From Stercorarius parasiticus (Eukaryota; Chordata; Aves; Charadriiformes; Stercorariidae), in assembly GCA_013396915.1 (NCBI GenBank), contig VWZL01002222.1, forward strand, positions 1 through 64,000: DNA of 64,000 nt, given 5' to 3'. The notes beneath the pieces are model-generated. The model had not been told where the DNA came from. It saw only the letters and a program-made list of their open reading frames with translations, and searched no databases. How positions within the stretch are numbered: position 1 is the first letter of the stretch; each line of letters starts with the position of its first letter. Of the stretch, positions 25,601-36,026 are shown piece by piece. A program made the position numbers and the translations under genes.

Positions 25601-25853
25601 CTTGTTTATTACGCATCCTGTGTGCGGTGATGTACAGGCATTTCAGAGAGGTAATCAAGCAGCCAGGTTTCCCTGGAGGGGAGCAAGAGGATCCACCATA
25701 GCCATACACACCCTTGAGATGGTTGGCCTTCTGGTTCTTGTCTTGGGCAGCTGCTAAGGAACATTTGTCACTGCTCTGGTTGGCCTGGCTTATCCCCCAG
25801 TTGGATGCGATGGCATGAGCATTGCCGTTTTGGACCCAGTCCCCCCAGGTCCT

Positions 25854-26340
25854 TCACTTTAATGCCCACCTCACCAAGCTGGCCATCCTGCTGCCAAAGG
25901 TTCCCTTGCCTCTTCTAGAGAGGTGGATTCCATCCAACCAACAGGTTATAGGCATCAAAGAATATTGCATTGTCATAAAAGCCTCATGATGGCACCAGCC
26001 ACATAGCCAGAAGTTGATGTGGATTATATGTCTATATCTGGCTGCCCCCTTTCCTCCAACTGGTAAAATGGAGGAAAAGATAAATTGGGCACCAATATTT
26101 CTCCCGTGCACCCCCAAGGCTTTATAGTTTTCCTTAATTCTGCCGAGGTTCTGGCTTGCGGTGTCATTCATGTCCGCGTGAAAGAGTAACAGTGCTGTGC
26201 TCTTGACAAGTTGTGGCACTGTCTTGGCAATGTCTCAGATCTTAGCTCCTGGAAGGCAGTACCCCTCTCCTGACTAACTCCCTGTCAGGTTGGCAGATGG
26301 GAGCCTCGGTGCTCTTTAACAGAGTCACCCACTACAAGAA
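25854..26340 (-). pseudogene. CR1 ORF1 remnant with SGNH/GDSL esterase blocks
   Basis: CR1 ORF1 proteins are known to carry a GDSL/SGNH-type esterase domain. Block I Gly-Asp-Ser is at 26329-26321. The block III region reads FHADMNDTA (Asn-Asp at about 26169-26164), followed by FSSILPVGGKG. Block V reads DGIHLSRRGKG, with the Asp at 25934-25932 and the His at 25925-25923. So Ser, Asp and His are all still visible. Block I is in a different frame from the rest, so a frameshift lies between 26320 and 26219. In block III the usual GTND has become DMND. The N-terminal half is missing or unrecognisable. Confidence 0.75.
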
Positions 26341-26564
26341 CTTGTCATTGCTTTTCACGGTATCCACTGTGTGCTGCTGGTACAGTTTCCCATTGCAGAT
26401 CTTGCTTGTGGGTGTCTGTAGCTGTTAAAGCTTCATATATGTTTATGGTTGTGATGCTGGACACTGAAGCAGAGTCCTGCTTTTATGGGTCACCAGGGTC
26501 CAAGGTGCCTCATTCTCAGTGGTGTCCGCTACAGGAACATAGTTATGCAACCACCTGTCTATCT

Positions 26565-27420
26565 CTGTCAATAATTATCAATGGTAGACTGTCAAAATCT
26601 GAAGATGTTTCAAAGGGGTTTCTACAGGATTCTGTCTCCAGAGGATTCCTATTCACCATTTTCATTAATTACTTAGATGATCAATGGAACTCTAGTTACA
26701 TCTCTGGAGAGCACTGAGGTCAGAAGGGCTGCAAGTGTGCTAATGAGAAGAAAAGTTACTTTGGTAACATAGAACTGGTCTGAAGTTGGCAGGATACAAT
26801 TCAAAATAACTGGGCTGGGGATAACCAACCACACAAATACACAATGGAGAAACAACTAGCTCAGCAGCAATCGTGTTAGAGAAGCATCTGGGGATGATTG
26901 TCAGTTGCAAGCTGAAGATGAGTCAACAATGTTATGCTACTGAGAAAGGCTGACATCATACTCCCATGTATGAATAGGAGTGTCATCTAGAAGGCCCATG
27001 AAGTAAATCAACCCCTCAGCCCCAACCAGTAAATCAACCCCTCAGCCAGAACACAGCGTCTGGCTTTGGACACTACATTGAAGAGAGACATAGACCCCCT
27101 GGAGAAATGGCAGCATGATCAAAAATCTTAAAAACATGACCAGGAAGGAAAGACCAAAGAGGTAGGACTGTTCTGAAAAGAGAAAACTGTAGTGAGTCAC
27201 GAAGGTAATCCTTACATACAGTTGAGTTGCTGTGGAATGGGAAGATACAAATGCTTCTCCACACCCAAAGACTTAAAATGCATTAAGGAAGATCTAGATC
27301 AGGCAGACATCGAGGGAAACTTTCTGATGGTAAGAATAGTTAAGGATTGGGGAGGATTGCCTACGGAGGTTGTGGCATCTCCAACTTGCCAGCTTTTAAA
27401 ATAACAGGTTGATGCAAATC
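26565..27420 (+). mobile_element. old CR1 LINE, 3' part of the split copy
   Basis: Continuation of the plus-strand CR1 interrupted at 22807. It resumes with a degenerate palm region (VSRGFLFTIFINYLDDQWN at about 26632-26690, matching '[13 protein letters not shown]' of other copies). It then passes through a decayed C-terminal domain to GGLPTEVVASPTCQLLK (about 27350-27400), the usual ORF2 end. No terminal octamer repeat is visible. It is clearly more diverged than the element inserted in it. It also contains a 20-bp tandem duplication at 27002-27047. Confidence 0.7.
27002..27047. repeat. 20-bp tandem duplication
   Basis: AGTAAATCAACCCCTCAGCC occurs at 27002-27021 and again at 27028-27047, identical in all 20 bases. 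The period is 26 bp. It lies in the decayed C-terminal part of the old split CR1. Confidence 0.95.
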
Positions 27421-27544
27421 AATATGGATACAACAATAAAAGATTGCTTTTGAAGTGTGTCCTTTTATCTTTCGTATTGCTGTGATTCAAATACAAAATG
27501 AGAATGATATTGCTTACCAAACTCATGGGGACTTTCCAAGGACC

Positions 27545-27720
27545 ATTAATAAGTGCTTTCAAGACACTGAGTGATAATTGATTTGAAAATGTTATATGTT
27601 AGAGGTGGAAACTGAGGCAGGAAACACAACATACCCAAAGTCACATGGCAAATCAGTGGCAGAGCAGGGAGCAGACCCCACATATTTAGAGGTCGCTGAA
27701 CCACAGCAGCGGATGCTGGG
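27545..27720 (-). mobile_element. MIR-type SINE remnant
   Basis: GAGGTGGAAACTGAGGCAGG, CCCAAAGTCACATGGCAAAT and CAGTGGCAGAGCAGGGAGCA are the reverse complement of the MIR core. The 3' part is fainter, to the left of 27600. This is the clearest MIR copy in the window. Confidence 0.75.
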
Positions 27721-27759
27721 AGCATCAGAGTCGTGACCCATAATGGGTGTTCTGGCACA

Positions 27760-30700
27760 GAGACAAGCCATGGTTAGCTATATAAAATACTGTTGTCCTC
27801 TCTGGTATAAGAACATGTTGCCAGCCATCACCAGTCTTAGAATAGCGCTTGCTGTGCTAAAATTTCTATGAAATTCAGGTGTATTCTTCAAACATTATAC
27901 TTCTACAAGGTAGTCAGATACATAGCCAGCTTTATTATCATTTTTCACTGGGTGTCAGTGTGTTTCCCCTGAAGAAATGACTAATGACATCAGTTCCCAT
28001 TTCCCCAGATTTCAGCCAAATCACGAGGACTTGGAGCAACATACATTCAACAGAGCAGTAATTAGAAGGACCCTTGGTTATCCTGGAAATGAGATTCAGA
28101 TGGCAGAGATAAAACTGGTAGATGCTAAAACGCAGACCCCCTCTCTAAAGTTCTGGGAGACGAAATGGCCCTGCTGTATATCACATCGCACTGCAGTAAA
28201 TTGTGGCTGATGAAGTAACGGACATGGGAACTCTGAACTACTGAGGTGCCTCTAAATGAGCTCCGGACTCCGGAGTGCTGAGCCCCCTCTTGCACGAAGG
28301 GTAAGCAGAAAAATGCATGCAAGCCTTCATTCTGCCTCTCAGCACAAGAAAAACATGCTCTCTGCAGCAAGAAAGCTTGTAAGGAGCATGGCTCCATCCT
28401 GCAGGGTGCTGGAGACTCCCAAGAGCTCTGCCCCTTTCCCTCCACAGATGGATTTTGTTAGGAGGGCAGGACTTTTGGTTCCTTGAGAAGTAGCAGCCCA
28501 GTTCTGCTTTTCAGGCATGGTAAGTGCATGCAAAGAGATGGCCCCCCAAGGAGAAGGGACATTTCCAGTACAGCAGCTAAAGTTTTCCTTATGACAGCAG
28601 GAGATGCTGTCGAGTCCTTATTTGCTGGATTTACTAGCTTCCATGCAGGCACGCTGCCGGGAGACCGCTTGCTGTTTGATGGGGGCCTGAAGTTTAAAGC
28701 TGCTTCCAGAGTTTTGTTGAGACAGACAGGATTCTGTCAACAGCACACCAGACAGAGAATCGTTAATACGAACACACTTTGGGATGCTGCTGTGTGCATG
28801 CTCTCTTCCTGGTGGTTGCAGTTCTAAACTAATTAATTTCTGTGATCTGAACCGTTCTCTTTTATTAGTAGTATCAGCATGTGCAGTGCTGCATAGTTAT
28901 AGATGATGTGCTCTCTCTGGGGATCCTATCAGCATGCCATTGTAGGTCTTCACAACATGGAGAGAAACATCTCCTACGTTTCCTCGGTAGTGTTAAAATT
29001 TTTCCTGTAGTTATTTATTTCCCTTGAACTCCTACTTCTTTCTCCTTCCTTTTGAGCTCTGTGTTTGCTCCTATGGGTTTCAGTGGCTGTTCATCTCTGT
29101 CCTTGACTCTGACTGCTCAGAATGACCTTTCTGATAATTCTTCTTCCCTCCCTGGGGCTGAGGTTTGTGGGTAAGGCAAACTCACAGTTTCCTTGGATAA
29201 TCTGACTTCATTATTTTCATTGTCAGGGGAGCATGAGGTTCTTTTGCTCCTTGGTGCACAGCCTTCAGGATGACTGATACATGGGTTTCTCCTATCTCAT
29301 ATCAGATAATCTTGACAAGGCTCCTCTTTTCTATTGCTTGTCTCACTAGATATAGCACATAAATATAAATATGCACACACATGATCCTTCTCTGTGCATG
29401 GGCCCATATCAGGTGCACTGCAAGGTCTTGTGGAATTCTCATCTCTTTCTTGCAGCTCGGGTAGGAGTGTGTCAGCCAAGGTTCCCAAAAGCACCTGCTG
29501 AATTTGGATGCCCTCTCCACGCATCTTTTAAAGTGTCCCAATTTGCAGAATCTGAAGGGCAATTTAGTCACTAACCACTGGCCTCTTTTGGAAACCTAAT
29601 ATAGAGCGTAGCTACTTCTTCCAGGGACTGCTCCACTGATCATTTTTGTCATTTCCTTCTTGGTCCATTTCACTCCCAGATCACAATTTTTTAATTTATT
29701 TTTCTGTCTCAGAAATGCACAACATTCCATGTTCCACCGACCTTTGGATGGCAGCTGGAGTCTGGTTTTCACTGAAACATACAGCAGTTGCTTGGTTGCA
29801 GGAGACGTACAGTTGTGCATCAGAATTTGTGAAGACAGAGTATCACAAAGGTCCTCTTGTTTTCAAGTAAGGAAGAAGATAGCAATGTAGATTTTTGCTG
29901 TTGCACCTGGAGTCTACTTCTACTTTGCTTAACACTGGTATGCAAGCATCTCTGAATCAAGCCTTCTTCATCAGTGCTGGAGTGAAAGCTTATCTCACTG
30001 TTGGCCATTTCTCCCCTGCCTTCTGGAGCATGTCTACCTAACATATCTGCTACACCTTGTACTGGCTTCCATTGGCACTTGCAATTTTGTCTGTGTTTTA
30101 CTTGTTCTTTTCAACAACATTCATCTTTTTCAAAACAGACTGCTATATTCTGAGTATGGATTTATCTGTACAGATCCCATTCCAAATAACTATCTAAATA
30201 AAAAGTAATATTTCTTCTCCATAGCCATGCCATTTGTTTTTCACCTGGAAGCCTGAACATTTATTGATGAATCCATATTTGTACTTACAGCAGCCTTTCC
30301 AATCATTTCTTTAGTCATGTTCTGTGTGGTTTGTAATAGTGCATGAAAGTGGAAAGGGAAGGTATGCAAATATCAATAATAATTATGTTCTCTGTATGCA
30401 GATTTCCTGAATATTTCTTGAAATTCATCTTCTAAATTACTTTTGCACAACTTAGGCAAATGTAAACATGCATTTTAATAATTGTGCAATCTCTACTCAG
30501 TTAAGCCGCTCAATTAAAGGAGTACTGTAAATAAAGATAATGTATATACCTAGAAATATACCTTAATATTTGCATGTTTTACAATTCAATGGGTTGCTCT
30601 TCTAATTCAAAGTGATGGTTTCATTGTTACGGTAGATCTAACTATTTTAATCAAGTGCAGTAATGCCATCATTGATTTAAGAGAAGTTTCCAAACTAAAA

Positions 30701-30890
30701 CCTCACACTCTTGAATATGCAGAGCTCTTTAGTCAATGATGTTTGCCTGCTGCCATCATGTATTTTAGAGAAGCTGTAGTCTAATTCGTTCAGGACTTCC
30801 ACTGTTGAAAGCAATATATTGCCATAGACTACACATTTGAGAGATAAAACTACTATTAGTGCTCGTTCCTCAGTCCATTATTGGTTTTAG
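27760..30890. other. non-coding stretch, nothing recognised
   Basis: Open frames here are short and overlap on both strands without good paired splice sites. No repeat family was recognised. Confidence 0.5.
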
Positions 30891-30893
30891 AAT

Positions 30894-31225
30894 GACAGAA
30901 TCATAGAATCATCTAGGTTGGAAGGGACTCTTAAGATTGAGTCCAACCATTAACCTACCACTGACAAAACCACCACTAAACCATGTCCCTAAGCACCATG
31001 TCTACCCATCTTTTAAAGACCTCCAGAGTTGGTGATTCAACTACTTCCCTGGGCATCCTGTTCCCATGTTTGGTAACCCTTTCTGTGAAGAAATTTTTCC
31101 TAATATCCATCCTAAACCTCCCCTGGCACAACTTGAGGCCATTTCCTCTTGTCCTATCACTTGTTACTTGGGAGAAGAAACCAACCCCACCAACCCCCAC
31201 CTCGCTACCACCTCTTTAAGGGCTT
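30894..31225 (-). mobile_element. short CR1 3' fragment (minus)
   Basis: Starts with the reverse-complemented terminal repeat (AGAATCATAGAATCATCTAGG) and the GTTGGAAGGGACTC tail. The minus-strand translation keeps [20 protein letters not shown], the ORF2 C-terminus. 5'-truncated in the C-terminal domain near 31225. Its 3' end differs from that of the 22.8-kb copy (ATCTAGGTTGG versus GGTAGGGGTT), so it is a different CR1 subfamily. Confidence 0.88.
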
Positions 31226-32081
31226 CTGATAGTCTTTGTTGCTCCAAAGCTGGCCGATACCTCTTCCACCACTTTGAAATCAATAACATGAACAGATGCT
31301 CTCTGAAATCCTAACAGCATTCTGGAGTTAAAATTCTGCCTGTCCATGGAACCACCTATCCCCCTGCCTTTTGTACCACCACTGGCCCACGACCACACCA
31401 GGGCATTTTTCTGCTCTCGCCAGCATTTTAAGGAACCATAGCTCTCAGAGAGCATCTGTGGTGCATGATGCTCCTTCCAGACAACTGAGGGTACTACTAG
31501 GGCTCTTTTATTCTGAGATGTTGGAGCTTGGTGTCTTTAAAGTGATTCACAGCAGCTGCAGGCATCTTCTGCTCTGCATGTGACGTCTTTGGAAGCAAAA
31601 GAAACAACAGGCCAAAGACAAGCCTTGTAAGAGCTGTTGACACATCATCTGTTTCACCAAGGTTCAAATACTCCGCAGCAGGATGCAGCGACAAAACTCA
31701 GGCCGCCAAACCAAGATGCTTTCATATCTGGGTTGATCCACAAGCCAGGAGAGAAAAGATGGATCTCACCCACCTTGGCCTCATCCCAAAGCAGTCTTAC
31801 TGGGGATTTATCTATAAATCAACCACAAAGCCATCTCCAGAAAGGGTCAATCCTTATTATAAAACATCATTTACACAGAGCTGTAAATTTAAAATACGCT
31901 TTACAGAAATAGACTGGCAAATACTTTGCCCCAAAAGAACTGACAGCTATCTGTACGCCACTGAGCTACAGGGACCCTTTTAAAGGCAGTTGCTTATTCA
32001 GAAACAAGAATCTGGCTGTAGCTAGCGTTCAATAAATCACCACTTTCAACTTTGGTTACTCGTTCTCACGTGTATAATCAG

Positions 32082-32205
32082 AACATAGATTCATAGATTT
32101 TGAGGCCAGGAGAGACTGCTCCGATCATCCAGTCTGACTTTCTGCATAACACAGGTCAAGGAACATCACCCAGAGATTCCTGCCGCGGAGGAATTATTCT
32201 GGCCT
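32082..32205 (-). mobile_element. old CR1 3' tail remnant (minus)
   Basis: GATTCATAGATTTTGAGGCC, then GATCATCCAGTCTGACTTTC and TGCATAACACAGGTCAAGGA, is the reverse complement of the tail of an old archosaur CR1 type (family pattern known to me: 'tagtctgacctcctgtataacacaggcc'). The left edge is the terminal repeat; the right edge fades near 32205. Confidence 0.65.
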
Positions 32206-32599
32206 TCTATTTCAGATGTTGCTGTTGCAATTGCTGTTGACCAGTGAAACATGCTTATCCCATAAAATGCTGTGCACATCACCTTACTCTGGAAACCTTC
32301 CAAGACAGCAAGCTGGGCTCTTAGATTATATTTGTTTATAAGGAGAAGAAACAAAGGAAACAATCCCCCCAGAGAAAATTCGATGTTGCCCACCACCTTG
32401 TGGGAGATATAGTGCTGTTGATGAGGCTGAGAATAATGAAAAGCACATGGGTGATCTGGTATATCCCTGGCATTTCCAGTGCTCAGGGCAGCAAGATACT
32501 GCACTGTAACCAGAAGAAAATAAAACCTCTGTTACAGAAAACAGGGATACACACCCTAAATTCTCCCAGAGGACTAGAGATTTTGTATGCCCCATTTTA

Positions 32600-32720
32600 T
32601 AGAGAGAGGAAAGGTTTGTAGGAAGAGGCAATATCTTTTATTAGACCACCTGATAGATTTGGGGTATAAAAAGGGCAAGGTATCAGACACGCAAGCCCTT
32701 CTTCACATCTGAAATATAAT
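32600..32720. repeat. probable ancient interspersed repeat, family not named
   Basis: The stretch around GCAATATCTTTTATTAGACC resembles a sequence recurrent in reptile and bird genomes ('ggtctaataaaagatattgcc'). I recognise the motif but cannot name the family or its ends. Confidence 0.35.
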
Positions 32721-33879
32721 TTTATTGATACTGGCCTTAGGATATCACAAAGGGCCATGGAGTTTTTTTGCCTCATTTCTTACTGAGGAAAACTTGTGTG
32801 TTGTCTGTCTGTCAGCCCCACCTAATTGCTTTTGAATCAGTCAATCGATTTCAATCACATTGTCAGGGGGAGGGGTAAAGGTTTTGCAGATATTACATTC
32901 TCTCACGTTTAAAGAAAATAGGTCACAAGGTAAAAGACAGACCCAGATGCGTGCCCCTACAAGGAAAAATTGCAAGTTGATCATAAGACAGTCCACATGG
33001 GTGAGAAAAATAGGAAAGTTGTTTTCATCAGTTTTAGAGTGCGGTACTATTTGTTTTCAAAATCAGATTCCCTTCAAAGGGTCTCAGAAAATAATCCAGG
33101 TGTTAAAACCAGCTTCTTTGAGCCTGCCTCAATCGCGTTTCCCAGTTCACTGTCCAAATTGGCAAACTTTGCTATTTTCCATACAGTAATTGCAAGCACT
33201 TTTTCCTTAATCTGTGATTGCAACGGTGATAGCTCATGACTGTGGTTACTGAGAGCCCCAGACAAATTCCCTTCTCCAAACATCTAGCTGCTGACGGGTG
33301 AGCTTTGCACTGGAGCACAGATAGGCACTATGAATCAACATCTGTGCTGTTGCATAAGATGTGGCAATGACAATCTCTATCTCACGAGACCCTTGCTGTT
33401 TACTAAGGAATGGGTTGAGATCTAGGTCTGGAGCTCCCTTGGGTAACAATCTGCAACTGGGGAAGATCCTCAGGCTGTGATTTGCTCTGAAAACCCTTTT
33501 TTTCACCTTGTCAGACGAACCCTGACAAGAAGGGAAAAACAGCACAAAAGGTGTTGAAGAGACAGAAGGTGTCAGAAAACAGTGATTTGACAGCTCTTGC
33601 CTTGTGGGCAACTGTGCTGACACAGGGCTTTCTTCTCTTATCAAGGTGTTTTGTAGTCTTGTCTCATTCCCTGTGTCCAGTAGCCTTCCCTACTAACCTC
33701 CCCTAAAGGCTGATTAAAATGCAACCTTGTTCAGCTTCTCCTCTGTCTCCTCCTTTTCTGACTTCCATCCTTCCCTCCACACGCAGAACTCTGAGATTTC
33801 TTCCTGCTCTTAACACTTTTCACTGCCCCCATATTTGATATCATTCCTGGTGAAAAGGCTGATCTCATGTTCATAGCTC

Positions 33880-34070
33880 CAGACTGGGAATTGCATGAGC
33901 TGGTTTCCACTCCCAGCTTCCTGTGTGATCCCAGGTAGGTGACTGAGCCTTACCTACAGACCCCTTTCTTAATCTGAGGTTACTAACCTATTACACAAAG
34001 GAATAATAGGTATTACCTCATTCCAGCTTTTGAAACATATAGGTGTGCAGGGGAACTACCAAGCGTTAAA
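33880..34070 (+). mobile_element. MIR-type SINE remnant
   Basis: Three blocks match MIR in order: TGTGTGATCCCAGGTAGGTG, TTAATCTGAGGTT, and AATAATAGGTATTACCTCAT (MIR 'aataatagtacctacctcat'). Diverged but colinear. Confidence 0.6.
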
Positions 34071-35999
34071 TCCATATCTGTTTGTCTCTATAAATACTGC
34101 CACAGGGATAGGGCTGAGTTAAACTCAGAGTCCTGAAGAGCAGATCAGGGGTCTCCCACAGGAGCTCAAGTTGATACCAGAAACGCTGGGGCAGCACAAG
34201 AGCAAGAGTAGCACCTGGCATCAGGGTTGCTGGTGGGACGTGTCATGGGGAGGTCTGGGGAGGAGTGAGAGGGAGGACTCTGCTGGGTGGTGGACATGGA
34301 GGATAAGGAGATAAGGAGTCAGAGTAGAGATATAGCTTGGGTATGTCTTTTGCAGTGCTGCTATTGCATGTTCCTTCTCTGTAGTCATTGAAACTAGAGC
34401 TTCCCCCACACACACCCACCGCAGTTTGACTTCCTCTATATTTAGCTACTCTACCTACTTACTTAACCAGGAACAATAATTTCTCATTTATGAAAATTCA
34501 GGCATGTTAGACATAAAGAAACACATGCTGCAATTAGTCCTAGTAAAGACAATGGTGTTCCCCAGGGTTCTTTTACAAAAGTACCTCATAACCAAAGTCT
34601 TGCCTTTAGCAAACTCTCTAATGGTGTTGCAGGTGCAAAATTCAGCATTTGACTCATCAGAAAACAGGATTATGAAGAGGTAATCCAGATTATCATCTCC
34701 ATAAGAAGACAAATTAATACATATAACCAATACTCAAGTACCAATAAACAGGACCATGCAGGTCTCTCAGAAATACATGCTAAAACAATCGGTTAGTTAG
34801 GAATATAGATTTTCTGTCACATGCACAATCTCAGGCAGCTTCAAAGTGTAGTAATAAAATGTTAGCAACTGAAGAACCTGCAAGACTCATTTCAGCACGA
34901 CTTTTTTAAAACAGAACCCATATTATAATCAAAAGGAGTGATACATTTATTTGATCTATTTTGAGAATGAAGTCAGCTCAAGGTCAATTGCTGATCAAGA
35001 ACAATGGAGGAAAACTAGGTGAGATAATTTTAAAGCTGTTTGAATTAAGACACAAATCCAACCTGTTTGAATGGTAATTTATAAGAAATTATCTCAATTT
35101 ACATAATTCAAGTGTTTTTACCCTGGTACCTTGAAGAGGTTGATCTACATATGAATTAGAAGATATTGTTACAGATAATTTTCTCCCCAAAACTCCCCAA
35201 ATCAGAAGTCACACATGGAAAACATGTGCTATGGAAGAATGATCTAGCAGATATGAAACTTCTGTTTCCAAGGGAGTAGCTCAGTGTTTCAGGCGATACA
35301 CAGTGGAGTCTCCAAAAAGGCACCATTTATCCCAAGCAGCAACTGAGATTCCTTTAGTGGGGAATTAGGCAGCCCAACACATTCTGGACTAGCTGAGCTC
35401 CTCTGGTTAATAACCAAAAGCCACCTGCAGAACTTCAGTAAGCACCCTTTTGTCCTCTTTTAACAAGCACACTCTCTCACGTATAGAATAGCAAGTTTCA
35501 CTGAAGACAGCCGCAGCTGTCTTCCCTTTCCCTGCAAATGAAAGGGTCTGCACTCCTGCTACAAAATGGTTATCAAATGCAGTGTCAAAGCAAGTGTTTC
35601 CCCTCCATTGTAAGAGGCAAGCTGAATACTTTCGGCACAGCTTTCAGTGTCTTCAGACCCAACTGCAGCTGCACACACTCCAAACATTCTGCTGGCGGCT
35701 TCCTGTTTGCATTCCTGGGCTGGGGAGAAGGAGGACATTTCTTTCCAAGTCTGCTGCCTGCTCCTGGTTTTCCAGCTCTCTCTGTCTTTCTGCCTCTCTC
35801 TTTGTTCTTCCTTTAGGAAATCTTTGAGATTCATGAGCATAACAAGAATCTCTTCCCTCTGAACTGTGCTTTTAAATTGCCTGGTTGTTTCAGAAAGTGG
35901 AGGGGGGGGGGAAATAACAACAAAAAACCCAGCCACTCTGGCCGTGACAGTGTTCATTTACACTAACAGCATTCTGGTGCTAGACTGCACCCTCTGTGC

Positions 36000-36026
36000 A
36001 TATGTGTGTGTTTGTGTGTGTGCGTG
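36000..36026. repeat. (TG)n microsatellite
   Basis: Short imperfect TG run (ATGTGTGTGTTTGTGTGTGT). A 10-base G run sits about 100 bp to the left (35902-35911). Confidence 0.85.

Larger units (their letters stand above)
22808..26564 (-). mobile_element. near-full-length CR1 LINE (minus), inserted in an older CR1
   Basis: Read on the minus strand, this 3.76-kb element has, in order, the ORF1 C-terminal half with SGNH-esterase blocks (about 26330-25854), the ORF2 endonuclease (about 25600-24700), the reverse transcriptase (about 24330-23380), the C-terminal domain (about 23290-22870) and a short 3' end with the CR1 terminal repeat at 22808-22830. Full CR1 is about 4.5 kb, so only the 5' UTR and ORF1 N-terminus are missing. 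It is dead: several frameshifts and stops divide both ORFs. The break points in the surrounding old CR1 (22807 and 26565) define its ends to within a few bases. The shared CAAT at both edges could be a short target duplication, but is weak. Confidence 0.9.

Noticed and set aside
33246..33644. 132-codon minus-strand frame with a plausible C-terminus (TRQQLDVWRREF)
   Set aside because: Composition of the second half is protein-like, but the candidate acceptor (AGTAAACAG) is poor and an overlapping frame is equally open; not enough to call.
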